DNA of 6,655 bases, from the NCBI GenBank assembly GCA_022562375.1, contig JADFPK010000099.1:1-6655 (forward strand), given 5' to 3'. The notes below the pieces were generated by a model. The model was not told the DNA's origin. It saw nothing but the letters and a program-made list of their open reading frames with translations, and did no database searches. Positions 1 to 6,487 of the stretch are shown here, piece after piece (position 1 is the first letter of the stretch; each line of letters begins with the position of its first letter). Position numbers and translations under genes: made by a program. The DNA is from Pseudomonadota bacterium (GTDB lineage: Bacteria > Pseudomonadota > Alphaproteobacteria > SMXQ01).

Positions 1-850
1 CGCCGGTCACGCCGATCGGCAGGATGCTCAATATCCAGGCGGACATCCTGCCTTCGGCGGAAAGCGCCTTCACCTTGCTGAACATATGGAAACGCTCGCG
101 GATGACCTTGGAAAGTCCGTCAAGAACTTCGGCAAGATTACCGCCGGTCCCATGCTGGATATTGATGGCGACGACGAGATATTGCAGGTCCTGCAGCGGC
201 AAGCGCTTCGACATGTTCAGAAAGGCGTCACGCATGTCCAGACCATAGGTCATCTCGTCCACGGCAAGACCGAACTCGGTGCCGATGGGATCGGGCATCT
301 CCCTGGACACCAGCGCCATCGAGGTGCTGAGAGGATGACCGGCGCGCAGGCTCCTGACGATGAAGTCAAGCGTGTCGGGGAACTGCTCCAGGAACCGCTT
401 GAGCCGCGTCCGCTTCCGGTTCATCAAGTGCAGGAGGGGCAGGCCGATGCCCGGTATCAGGGCGATGAACAGGCTGCGAATCGTCGGCATGGTCATCACG
501 CCGGCCAACAAGACGAAGCTCACGCCCCAAATCCCCGCCATGACGCCAAGCATCTTCGGGGTCGAGAGGGTGAGGCCCGACTGGTTGATCAGGTCATCCA
601 GCCAGTTACGGGGACCGACCAACTGGATCGCCTCGGAGAAGGACTTACTACCCTTTTTCCTCGGAATGCGCCGAAGCTTGTAGAGAACTTCCCGGGAATC
701 GGCCCCGGACGCAAGCATCTGCAGGCGGCGGTTGATGTTATGGCCGCCGCCGCGCCGCGAGTCGGCGAGCAGGTAATAGAGCCCCTCGACCAAAAGAAGG
801 ACAAACAAGAATATGGCGCCGTAGGCCAGATAGATCGGATCGAAAGGCAT
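1..850 (-). CDS. tadB: TadB, Tad/Flp pilus inner-membrane platform protein (3' end cut off by the window edge)
   Basis: This is an inner-membrane platform protein of the Tad/Flp (type IVc) pilus machine, a type II secretion F-domain protein that works with the ATPase encoded just upstream. I translated 283 residues from the ATG at 850; the frame stays open to the edge. TadB proteins are usually a little over 300 residues, so roughly 30-40 C-terminal residues are probably missing. Visible parts are an N-terminal membrane segment (about residues 8-28), a basic cytoplasmic stretch, two hydrophobic segments (about 102-120 and 124-142), then the T2SS-F domain. That domain begins near QFPDTLDFIVRSLRAGHPL (156-174) and includes GTGGNLAEVLDGLSKVIRER (234-253). 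Another membrane segment starts near 271. A purine-rich GGAGAGG lies upstream of the start, and the gap to the cpaF stop is 26 bases, so the two genes are very likely co-transcribed. The cpaF-then-tadB order is typical of Tad loci. Confidence 0.95.
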   Translation of the reverse strand, partial: MPFDPIYLAYGAIFLFVLLLVEGLYYLLADSRRGGGHNINRRLQMLASGADSREVLYKLRRIPRKKGSKSFSEAIQLVGPRNWLDDLINQSGLTLSTPKMLGVMAGIWGVSFVLLAGVMTMPTIRSLFIALIPGIGLPLLHLMNRKRTRLKRFLEQFPDTLDFIVRSLRAGHPLSTSMALVSREMPDPIGTEFGLAVDEMTYGLDMRDAFLNMSKRLPLQDLQYLVVAINIQHGTGGNLAEVLDGLSKVIRERFHMFSKVKALSAEGRMSAWILSILPIGVTG

Positions 851-876
851 GGCGTACCCCTATCCTCTCCAGTGTT

Positions 877-2277
877 CTACCCGAGAGCCCTGTCGGGGGA
901 GAAAATCTCGGTCGAGAGCTCGATCCCCTTTCTCTCGAGATCCTCCATGAATTTGGGGCGCAGGCCCGTGGCCCGGAACTCGCCGAGAACATTGCCCTTC
1001 TCGTCCACGCCGGTGCGCGTGAAGCGGAAGATTTCCTGCATGGTGATGATGTCGCCCTCCATGCCGGTGAGTTCGTGCAGGCTGGTCAAATAACGCCGGC
1101 CGTCGCTCATGCGTTCGAGCTGGATGACGACATCGAGCGCCGAGGAGATCTGCGAGCGCAAGGAGCGGACCGGGATATCGAACCCGGCCATGGCGATCAT
1201 CTGCTCGAGCCGCGAAAGCGCATCGCGGCAGGTGTTGGCGTGGATCGTCGTCAGCGATCCGTCATGGCCGGTGTTCATGGCCTGAAGCATGTCGAAGGCC
1301 TCGGAGCCGCGGACCTCGCCGAGAATAATCCGGTCGGGGCGCATGCGCAAGGTGTTCCTCACCAGGTCGCGCTGGGCGATCTCGCCCTTGCCCTCGAGGT
1401 TCGGCGGCCGCGTCTCCAGGCGCACGACATGGGGCTGCTGAAGCTGCAACTCGGCGGCGTCCTCGATGGTGATGATCCGGTCGGTATCGGGAATGAACCT
1501 GGATACGGCGTTGAGCAGCGTCGTCTTGCCGCTGCCGGTACCGCCGGAGATGAGCACGTTCAACTTAGCCTGGACGATGGCCTGGAGCAGATCCGCGACC
1601 TCGGTGGTAATCGACCCGATCTCGATCAGCGCCTCGATGCTCGGCCGGATGGTGGCGAATTTGCGGATCGACAGGATCGGGCCGTCGACCGCCAGCGGCG
1701 GCACGATGACGTTCACCCGCGAGCCGTCCTTGAGCCGCGCGTCCATCATCGGCGTCGACTCGTCCACCCGCCTGCCGACGCTCGAGACGATCTTGTCGAT
1801 GATCCGCATCAGGTGCCGGTCGTCCTTGAACCGGACCTCGGTCAGCTCGAGCTTGCCGTTGCGTTCGACGTAAACCGTCCCATGGGTGTTGACCAGGATG
1901 TCCGAGGTCGTGTTGTCCTTGACCAGCGGCTCGATCGGCCCGAGCCCGGTCAACTCGTCGAGGACCTCCGATACGATCCGGTTCTGCTGCTCGAGGTTCA
2001 GCGGCGTTTGCAGGTCGGTCTTCAGGAGGTCGACGATCGTCGACCCGACCTCGCGGCGGATGTCCTCGGGCCGCATCTTCTCGAGCGCCGAGAGATTGAT
2101 CACGTCGAGCAACTGCTGGTGCAACCGCACCTTTAAATCGGTGTAACGCGACGAGAAGTCGGTGACGACGGGTTGGAGCGAGGTTCGGTTGGGAACCTGA
2201 AGAGACTGCTGCTCATCCGTATCGCTGCGGGCGGTGGCCGCACTACCGCGCCGCTTGGAGAAACTACGCAGAGCCAT
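877..2277 (-). CDS. cpaF: CpaF/TadA family secretion ATPase of the Tad/Flp pilus
   Basis: This 466-residue protein is the hexameric cytoplasmic ATPase (PilT/VirB11-like superfamily) that powers assembly, and in some bacteria retraction, of Tad/Flp pili. Residues 1-40 are low-complexity and polar. Residues 45-210 form the N-terminal domain, with GLGPIEPLV at 111-119. The ATPase core holds Walker A GGTGSGKT (245-252), the acidic box [12 protein letters not shown] (268-279), Walker [13 protein letters not shown] (313-324, Glu321) and the His box [14 protein letters not shown] (336-349). All key residues are present and the length is normal for the family, so it should be active. The ATG at 2277 follows GGGAG at a spacing of about 8 bases. 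tadB follows 26 bases downstream. A candidate promoter lies about 190 bases upstream. Unusually for a Tad locus, the gene immediately upstream is a sugar dehydrogenase rather than cpaE/tadZ. An older name for the same family is tadA. Confidence 0.97.
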   Translation of the reverse strand: MALRSFSKRRGSAATARSDTDEQQSLQVPNRTSLQPVVTDFSSRYTDLKVRLHQQLLDVINLSALEKMRPEDIRREVGSTIVDLLKTDLQTPLNLEQQNRIVSEVLDELTGLGPIEPLVKDNTTSDILVNTHGTVYVERNGKLELTEVRFKDDRHLMRIIDKIVSSVGRRVDESTPMMDARLKDGSRVNVIVPPLAVDGPILSIRKFATIRPSIEALIEIGSITTEVADLLQAIVQAKLNVLISGGTGSGKTTLLNAVSRFIPDTDRIITIEDAAELQLQQPHVVRLETRPPNLEGKGEIAQRDLVRNTLRMRPDRIILGEVRGSEAFDMLQAMNTGHDGSLTTIHANTCRDALSRLEQMIAMAGFDIPVRSLRSQISSALDVVIQLERMSDGRRYLTSLHELTGMEGDIITMQEIFRFTRTGVDEKGNVLGEFRATGLRPKFMEDLERKGIELSTEIFSPDRALG

Positions 2278-2344
2278 GGTGTACTCCCTGCAAAAGGTTA
2301 CGAGCCAGTTTTTTTCTGGTTAGGGGTCTGGCGCCGAGCGCGCC

Positions 2345-2372
2345 CGAGCCCTTCCTTATGAGCGTCGGCTCG
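2345..2372 (-). other. Possible hairpin in the cpaF leader
   Basis: CGAGCC at 2345-2350 and GGCTCG at 2367-2372 are perfect 6-bp inverted repeats separated by 16 bases. They would sit in the middle of the predicted untranslated leader of cpaF. No T-run follows on either strand, so this is not an intrinsic terminator. A repeat this short can arise by chance in GC-rich DNA, so support is weak. Confidence 0.25.
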
Positions 2373-2431
2373 AAGAGTACAGCTGAACCCCCTTCGGCCG
2401 TCGCCGGCTCTTTTCTTATTATCGTCTACCG

Positions 2432-2455
2432 GCGGCCCTCCCCCTCAAGGGCCGC
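2432..2455 (-). other. Strong GC-rich hairpin at the predicted 5' end of the cpaF leader
   Basis: GCGGCCCT at 2432-2439 and AGGGCCGC at 2448-2455 are perfect 8-bp inverted repeats with an 8-base loop. The predicted minus-strand transcription start is near 2457, so the RNA would begin almost directly with this stem. No T-run follows on either strand, which argues against an ordinary intrinsic terminator. A 5'-terminal stem can protect mRNA from decay. It could instead be a Rho-type or T-less terminator of the upstream dehydrogenase gene. The pairing is seen directly; the function is inferred. Confidence 0.5.
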
Positions 2456-2463
2456 GAAAATCC

Positions 2464-2492
2464 CTTATAGCCGATCTCCGTTCGGCAATCAA
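2464..2492 (-). promoter_or_regulatory. Candidate sigma70-type promoter for cpaF-tadB
   Basis: On the minus strand a -35-like TTGATT (2492-2487) is followed, after exactly 17 bases, by a -10-like TATAAG (2469-2464). Against the TTGACA/TATAAT consensus this is 4 of 6 and 4 of 6 with optimal spacing. It stands in the 430-base gap before cpaF and points towards it. Transcription would begin near 2457, giving a leader of about 180 nt. The tandem repeats at 2517-2580 lie just upstream, where activator sites commonly occur. The prediction rests on pattern only. Confidence 0.5.
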
Positions 2493-2516
2493 ATCGGTTC
2501 GCCAGCCCCCATTCAC

Positions 2517-2580
2517 CAATTTTCGGCGCAACCGAGGTCAATTTTCGGCGCAACCGGGCCAATTTCCGGCGCAACCGGGA
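2517..2580. repeat. Three imperfect tandem 21-22 bp repeats upstream of the cpaF promoter
   Basis: Three head-to-tail copies start at 2517, 2539 and 2560. The first two share CAATTTTCGGCGCAACCG exactly and the third differs by a single T-to-C change. They are separated by short variable tails (AGGT, GGC, GGA). The period of 21-22 bp is two helical turns, so all copies face the same side of the DNA. The array ends about 25 bp upstream of the candidate -35 box, which fits a multi-copy binding site for an activator or repressor. No known operator was recognised. Confidence 0.75.
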
Positions 2581-2599
2581 AGATGAGGGCGGCTCTAGC

Positions 2600-2629
2600 C
2601 CTTTTTCATGCCGGTTCAGACCTTTTTCA
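2600..2629. repeat. Pair of CCTTTTTCA direct repeats, 21 bp apart
   Basis: CCTTTTTCA occurs at 2600-2608 and again at 2621-2629, a 21-bp period like that of the neighbouring array. Each copy carries a five-base T-tract. Together with the AATTTT tracts of the 2517-2580 repeats they put A/T tracts at spacings near multiples of two helical turns over about 110 bp. That arrangement can bend DNA. The remainder of the 2278-2707 gap holds no credible gene. Confidence 0.45.
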
Positions 2630-2707
2630 GTTCTCGGACGGTCCCGAGGCCTCTCCGGCGCCGGGCCGGAACCCGATCTGAATTCCCGATTTGGTATGAC
2701 ATCCCGG

Positions 2708-3868
2708 CTACCTTACCGCCTCGATCCTGAGGATGCGGTCGTCGCCCTGGCGTGGGTCGCCCCGCCCGTCCCGGTTGTTGGTCAAAACGTAAAGCGCGCC
2801 GTCGGGTCCGGCGACGGCGTCGCGCAGGCGTCCGAACCGGCCGCTTCCCCGCCCGCGGGCGAACCATCGCTCAATCAGCGTCGCCCGCCAACCTTCCGGC
2901 GTCCTTTGGAGGCCGACGCGGATGAGCGTCTCGCTCCTGAGCGTGGCGACGAACAGATGCCCGCGCCAAAACGCCATGCCGCTCGGCGGCGTGGTCACGC
3001 GCGGCCACGCCACCACGGGATCGGTGTAAGGCGCCGCGCCCGGCGCGCCGACGGCGGCCGGCCAGCCGTAGTTGGCGCCCGGCCGGATGGCGTTGATCTC
3101 GTCGAACGCGCCGAAGCCGAACTCGCCGGAAGGGCCGTGCTCGGAAGCAAACATGGCGCCCGTCGCCGGGTGCCAGGCAAGCCCCTGGATGTTGCGATGG
3201 CCCGAGCTGAAGATCGGCGATCCCGGCGTCGGATTGTCCGCCGGCACCTTGCCCTCGGGCGTAACGCGAAGGAGCTTGCCGCCGAGCGACGCCGGATCCT
3301 GGGCGAGCCGCGCCTCGAATGTCTCGCCGGTGCCGACATAGAGCATGCCGTCGGGTCCGAAGCCGATGCGTCCGCCATTGTGGTAGCCGGCGCCCGGGAT
3401 ATCGGGCACGATGATGCGGTCGAATCGCGCCGTTTTGCCGGTGATCTTGAGCCGGATGACGCGGTTCGTGGTGCGGCCGCCGGCCTCGAAGGTGTGCATG
3501 ACATAGAGATAGGGCTGGGCGGGAAACCGCGGGTGCAGCGCCAGGCCCAAGAGTCCGCCTTCGCCGCCCCGGGCGACATCGATCCGCGCCAACGGCCTGG
3601 TCCGCAGCCGGCCTTTCTCGATCAATCGGATTCGTCCCGGACGCTCGCTGACAAGGGCGTTGCCGTCGGGCAGAAAGACCAGGGACCAGGGCGCTTTTAG
3701 ATTTTCGACCCAACTGGTGACGCGAATGCCCGCCGGTGCGTAAACATGGCGATCCTCCATCGCCTGGGGCCGCGGCCCGATGATGATGTCGGCGGAGGAG
3801 GCGCATGCCGGGGCCATGCCGGTGGCGCCTAGAATGGCGATCAGTGCAATGGCGAGACGGCGTTTCAT
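2708..3868 (-). CDS. Exported PQQ-dependent sugar dehydrogenase (soluble aldose sugar dehydrogenase / sorbosone dehydrogenase-like)
   Basis: This 386-residue protein belongs to the soluble glucose dehydrogenase-like six-bladed beta-propellers (GSDH family, as in E. coli YliI/Asd). Family members oxidise the C1 hydroxyl of aldoses in the periplasm using PQQ and calcium. Residues 1-24 look like a signal peptide (MKRR, a hydrophobic core, then ACA before SSAD). Family landmarks include GYHNGGRIGFGPDGMLYVGT (161-180) with the expected catalytic His163, GHRN (223-226) with the conserved Arg225, and EHGPSGEF (243-250) leading to FDEIN and NYGWP in the calcium/PQQ region. C-terminal motifs are GPDGALYVLTNNRDGRG (354-370) and DDRILRI. 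The ATG at 3868 is preferred because it starts the signal peptide with a basic end; a TTG at 3886 in the same frame would add six residues. Neither start has a convincing ribosome site. The EamA gene ends 79 bases upstream. No PQQ biosynthesis gene is visible. The exact sugar cannot be read from sequence. Confidence 0.92.
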   Translation of the reverse strand: MKRRLAIALIAILGATGMAPACASSADIIIGPRPQAMEDRHVYAPAGIRVTSWVENLKAPWSLVFLPDGNALVSERPGRIRLIEKGRLRTRPLARIDVARGGEGGLLGLALHPRFPAQPYLYVMHTFEAGGRTTNRVIRLKITGKTARFDRIIVPDIPGAGYHNGGRIGFGPDGMLYVGTGETFEARLAQDPASLGGKLLRVTPEGKVPADNPTPGSPIFSSGHRNIQGLAWHPATGAMFASEHGPSGEFGFGAFDEINAIRPGANYGWPAAVGAPGAAPYTDPVVAWPRVTTPPSGMAFWRGHLFVATLRSETLIRVGLQRTPEGWRATLIERWFARGRGSGRFGRLRDAVAGPDGALYVLTNNRDGRGDPRQGDDRILRIEAVR

Positions 3869-3913
3869 CGGGACGTTCCGAGACAAGCGGCGGGCGGATG
3901 GTGGGCCAAAAAC

Positions 3914-3941
3914 ACTATAGCGCCGCGCCCGAGGCGTACAA
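3914..3941 (-). promoter_or_regulatory. Weak candidate promoter for the PQQ dehydrogenase gene
   Basis: On the minus strand TTGTAC (3941-3936) precedes TATAGT (3919-3914) with a 16-base spacer. The -10 matches TATAAT at 5 of 6 positions; the -35 matches only its first three. Transcription would start near 3907, about 39 bases before the preferred ATG. It lies in the 79-base gap after the EamA gene, so the dehydrogenase may have its own promoter, or may also be read through from upstream. Confidence 0.3.
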
Positions 3942-3947
3942 CAGTCC

Positions 3948-4793
3948 CTACGCCGCGAGGCTGAGCAACAGGACCCCGGCGGCGACGGCGATCGCCGAGA
4001 GCACCCGGTGAAGGCCGAAGGGCTCGCCCAGATAGCAGGCGCCGATCAGGGCGGCGATGATGACGCTGGTTTCGCGCAACGCCGACACCTGCGCCATCGC
4101 GCTCAGGCTAAGCGCCCAGATGACCAGCCCGAAGGAGCCGAAGTTGAGGACCCCGCCGAGTAGGATGGACCGCCAATCGCGTCCAAGCACATCGATGACG
4201 GCGGATTTGCGCCGGATCAGCGCGAACGCGGTGATCGGCGTGGCGGAGAGGATGAAGAGCCAGCCGATATAACCGGCGGGGCTGCCCGAGGCGCGGACCC
4301 CGATCCCGTCGACGACGGTGTAAGCGGCGGTCATCGCGCCGGTGGCAAGCGGGTAGGCGATGGTGCGCCACCCGGCGCCCGACTCGAAGCGGCCCGAGAA
4401 TGCGAGGCCGGCGATGGCGCCCGAAATGATGACGACGCCGGCGATGCCGGTGGCGGAAAGGGCCTCGCCGGCGAACACGGCGGCGCCGACGGCCACCATC
4501 AGCGGCGCCGACCCGCGCGCCAGCGGATAGGCGTGGGACAGATCGCCGACCCGGTAGGCTTCCAGGAGGAAGTAGAAATAGGCGGTGTTGAGCGCCGCCG
4601 AGAGGAGGATGAACTTCCAGCTTTCGGGCGCCGGCGCCGGGCCCCAGAGGATGAGGATGGGCGCCAGCGTCCCGGTCACGAACATCATCGTGGCCATGGC
4701 CACGAGCCGGTCGTCGCCGATCTTGAGGACGGTGTTCCAAAGCGCGTGCATCAAAGCCGCGGCGAGAACCAGGGCGACGACTATAGGGTCCAT
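3948..4793 (-). CDS. EamA-family (drug/metabolite superfamily) membrane transporter
   Basis: This 281-residue, strongly hydrophobic inner-membrane protein has the two-repeat layout of EamA/DMT permeases, about ten membrane segments in all. The first repeat opens with MDPIVVALVLAAALMHALWN, typical of this family, followed by the short basic/acidic turn KIGDDR. YPLARGSAPLMVAVGAA (about 89-105) closes on the helix pair that ends the first half. The second repeat begins near residue 142 and ends with GEPFGLHRVLSAIAVAAGVL, a usual terminal EamA signature. Family members export or import small metabolites; the substrate here cannot be told. The ATG at 4793 is right for the first helix but has no clear Shine-Dalgarno sequence. 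A small ORF with a good ribosome site overlaps this start by 13 bases, which might supply translation by coupling. The dehydrogenase gene follows 79 bases downstream on the same strand, with no obvious functional tie. Confidence 0.94.
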   Translation of the reverse strand: MDPIVVALVLAAALMHALWNTVLKIGDDRLVAMATMMFVTGTLAPILILWGPAPAPESWKFILLSAALNTAYFYFLLEAYRVGDLSHAYPLARGSAPLMVAVGAAVFAGEALSATGIAGVVIISGAIAGLAFSGRFESGAGWRTIAYPLATGAMTAAYTVVDGIGVRASGSPAGYIGWLFILSATPITAFALIRRKSAVIDVLGRDWRSILLGGVLNFGSFGLVIWALSLSAMAQVSALRETSVIIAALIGACYLGEPFGLHRVLSAIAVAAGVLLLSLAA

Positions 4794-4897
4794 GGGCTTC
4801 GGATGGGCGGTTCGGCAAAGGTTGAATGGCTGTACCGGGCGCCGGGCGACGGGTTGCCGTCAGGCAACCGGTAAAACCCGAAATCCATCACCGTCAT
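4781..4897 (-). CDS. Possible 38-codon small ORF overlapping the start of the EamA gene
   Basis: An ATG at 4897 is preceded on the minus strand by AGGGG at a 7-base spacing, the best ribosome site in this intergenic region. The frame gives a 38-residue peptide starting MTVMDFGFYRLPDGN and ending at a TAG at 4781-4783, thirteen bases inside the EamA gene. The frame is open further upstream to an ATG at 5038 (85 codons), but that start lacks a ribosome site. The EamA start itself lacks one, so a leader peptide that feeds ribosomes to it is plausible. No homology is recognised, and a short open frame in GC-rich DNA can be accidental. Confidence 0.25.
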   Translation of the reverse strand: MTVMDFGFYRLPDGNPSPGARYSHSTFAEPPIRSPWTL

Positions 4898-5153
4898 GCC
4901 GTATCCCCTGAGATAACGTCCCCACCAGGAACGCCGGCCTGACGGGACCGCCGCGCCATCGCCGGTCATCGCCGGCCGGTCCAATCCGGCGATTTCCGGG
5001 CGCTTAGCGCCAATCGCCGCGGCCGGGGATGGAAGCATGCCGACCGATGGCTCGTAAAGTGCTTTCCCCGGCCGCCGGATGGTCCTGGCCGGCGCTTCGT
5101 GCTATTCATATCCCCTGGCTGGCCAGATCGTGCTCCAGCGCGGGAGATGTGGG
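4898..5153. other. Divergent intergenic region with no convincing gene
   Basis: This stretch separates the leftward transporter unit from the rightward lipoprotein pair. It must hold the promoters of both unless they lie inside coding sequence, but I see no sigma70 match good enough to call. The open frames crossing it have poor starts. GGGAG at 5142-5146 serves as the ribosome site of the first lipoprotein gene. Confidence 0.5.
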
Positions 5154-5687
5154 ATGGGGAGGTTCGCCGCCCTTATATCTCTGTTTTCGTTGCTCGCGGG
5201 CTGCATCGGATCGGGTGATTACGGCGCCTCCGGTCCCCGATCCCCGCAAGACGCGGTCCCGCCGGGGCTCGATTGGCATACCGCGATCACCGGTGATGTC
5301 GTTACCGTCGAACTTACCGATCACAAAGGCTATTACCGTATCGAACGGGTCGCGCTCCTCGGACCCAACGGTGAGACCGTCGGCGCCAATGAACTGACGC
5401 GCGAGACCGTTCGCCGGGACGCCGATGCTTACGACCATAGGGGGGTCGATGTCGGCATCGGCGCCCATGGCGGTTCCAGGGGCGGACATGTCGGCCTTGG
5501 GTTCAGTTTCCCTCTGAACGGCCCGAGCCGGAGCCCGGCCATTTCCCTGACCTATGCCCGCATCCGGATTCCAGATGCCGAGGCCTACCGGCGCACCGCC
5601 GGGCGATGGAAGATCGAGATATTCGTCACCGACCCCGCCGGGGCGTCCGGCATCGCCCGTATCCCGGCGCCAAGGCCGGCCGATTGA
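5154..5687 (+). CDS. Uncharacterised lipoprotein
   Basis: I do not recognise a family for this 177-residue protein. Its N-terminus is a clear lipoprotein signal: MGRF, a hydrophobic core, then the lipobox LAGC with the lipidated cysteine at residue 17. It should therefore be anchored in a membrane facing the periplasm or the cell surface. After a flexible Gly/Ser/Pro linker (about 18-40), residues 48-80 read like a beta-rich domain (GDVVTVELTDHKGYYRIERV, then GPNGETVGANEL). A glycine/histidine-rich stretch (97-118: GVDVGIGAHGG, GGHVGLGF) resembles low-complexity segments seen in alphaproteobacterial envelope proteins. Residues 130-160 (ISLTYARIRIPDAE, then RWKIEIFVTD) look like paired strands. 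The ATG at 5154 was chosen over an upstream in-frame ATG at 5079 because it has GGGAG 7 bases before it and starts the signal sequence. A second lipoprotein gene follows after 17 bases, so the pair is probably one operon. Confidence 0.85.
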   Translation: MGRFAALISLFSLLAGCIGSGDYGASGPRSPQDAVPPGLDWHTAITGDVVTVELTDHKGYYRIERVALLGPNGETVGANELTRETVRRDADAYDHRGVDVGIGAHGGSRGGHVGLGFSFPLNGPSRSPAISLTYARIRIPDAEAYRRTAGRWKIEIFVTDPAGASGIARIPAPRPAD

Positions 5688-5704
5688 CCGGCGGGTCGGT
5701 TGTC

Positions 5705-6313
5705 ATGATTTCGCCAATGGGATTTCCCCGGGTGACGGCCGTGATCGGGCATCTGCTGGCGGTGGCGATGGTTGCCGGCTGTGCCGCGGGCGCGCTCTAT
5801 CCCCTTTACAGCCCCCAAGAGATAGCCGGGTCGTACGGCTTTGGAGAACAACGGCTTAACCGTGACCATTACAAGGTGACCTACCTTGCGCCGGCCCGGA
5901 CGATCTATTCCTACGATGATCACGGACGGAAACAGGCGTCGGCGAGCCAGTTGGCCTTGGCCTACGACATGGCGCTGTGGCGGGCGGCGGAGCTGGCGCT
6001 GGCGAACGGCTATCCGGCGCTTGCGGTCTCTCATCGGACGAATGACGTCCGCCTGGATGTGCGCGACGATTATTTCGACGATCCCCACGGCCACTTCCCC
6101 TATTTCCACCGCCGGTACCACCACCCCTTCGGCTTTCTGTCGGTTCGCCGCCACGGTTACCATGACCGCCATGCCGATCTGACTGCCCGGGTGAGCATCG
6201 TCGTCGCCTTCCGTAAGGCGCCGGACGGGGACGGGATGGATGCCAAGGCCGTTCTCGAGCGCCTGCGCGCCAAGTACCCAGGCGCCGTCGCCGGCGCCTC
6301 CCCGCGAGGCTGA
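5705..6313 (+). CDS. Histidine-rich lipoprotein resembling the CC0125/CC1285 family
   Basis: This 202-residue protein starts with a lipoprotein signal ending in the lipobox VAGC, with the modified cysteine at residue 26. The mature part opens with SPQEIAGSYGFGEQRLNRDH (36-55) and continues with a strand, then LALAYDMALWRAAELALANG (83-102). This pattern (G-Y/F, RYxVxY, then an RAAELxLxxGY helix) recalls the CC0125/CC1285 lipoproteins of alphaproteobacteria, whose function is unknown. A distinctive insert at 121-156 contains eight histidines in 29 residues (128-156, for example HGHFPYFHRRYHH), mixed with Tyr, Phe and Asp, which might bind metal; that is inference. A closing strand (ARVSIVVAFRKAP) and a short C-terminal helix follow. 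The ATG at 5705 gives a proper signal length; an ATG at 5717 is also possible. The ribosome site is weak, so translation may be coupled to the lipoprotein gene ending 17 bases before it. Confidence 0.85.
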   Translation: MISPMGFPRVTAVIGHLLAVAMVAGCAAGALYPLYSPQEIAGSYGFGEQRLNRDHYKVTYLAPARTIYSYDDHGRKQASASQLALAYDMALWRAAELALANGYPALAVSHRTNDVRLDVRDDYFDDPHGHFPYFHRRYHHPFGFLSVRRHGYHDRHADLTARVSIVVAFRKAPDGDGMDAKAVLERLRAKYPGAVAGASPRG

Positions 6314-6487
6314 GCCGGCAACGCCTTTCGGGCCGCCGTCTGGGGCCGGAAGAGATTTTATACTTGCGGTTTTACTTGCGGGATGCGAGGCCAGGGTAAC
6401 CGCCCGGAAACACACCGCCATCCAGGCAATGGCTGGCTTTGCGGAATTCGGTTAACACCGGTTGGTCAATACACGACTACTATGGTC
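6314..6487. other. Non-coding stretch after the lipoprotein pair
   Basis: No credible gene is seen. Just after the stop, CCGGC (6315-6319) and GCCGG (6345-6349) could form a weak long-loop stem followed by AGAGATTTTA, at best a poor terminator. The nonamer TACTTGCGG occurs twice 12 bases apart (6361-6369 and 6373-6381). Base composition is still GC-rich here and falls abruptly after about 6460. Confidence 0.5.

Noticed and set aside
86..2136. Long plus-strand open frames opposite tadB and cpaF (for example 86-1093 and 1075-2136)
   Set aside because: They are antisense to strongly recognised pilus genes, have low-complexity Arg/Gly/Pro/His-rich translations and no family features; long antisense frames are common in GC-rich DNA.
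2651..2670. CCGGCGCCGG palindrome (2655-2664) as terminator of the dehydrogenase gene
   Set aside because: No T-run follows on either strand, and short palindromes of this kind are expected in GC-rich DNA.
2696..3806. Frames overlapping the PQQ dehydrogenase (2696-3700 plus, 2871-3806 minus)
   Set aside because: They overlap a gene with catalytic motifs and a signal peptide in another frame, and their composition is arginine-rich nonsense.
3866..3886. TTG start of the PQQ dehydrogenase at 3886
   Set aside because: The ATG at 3868 places MKRR directly before the signal-peptide core; the TTG lacks a ribosome site. It is kept as an alternative only.
4108..4818. 236-codon minus-strand frame overlapping the EamA gene
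   Set aside because: Its translation is rich in Arg/His/Pro with no membrane segments, while the overlapping frame encodes a clean ten-helix transporter.
5585..6421. 278-codon minus-strand frame opposite the lipoprotein pair
   Set aside because: It covers a clear lipoprotein gene on the other strand, has no recognisable domain and starts in non-coding DNA without a ribosome site.
6240..6455. 71-codon plus-strand frame at the end of the second lipoprotein gene
   Set aside because: It starts inside the lipoprotein gene in another frame and shows no ribosome site or recognisable features.
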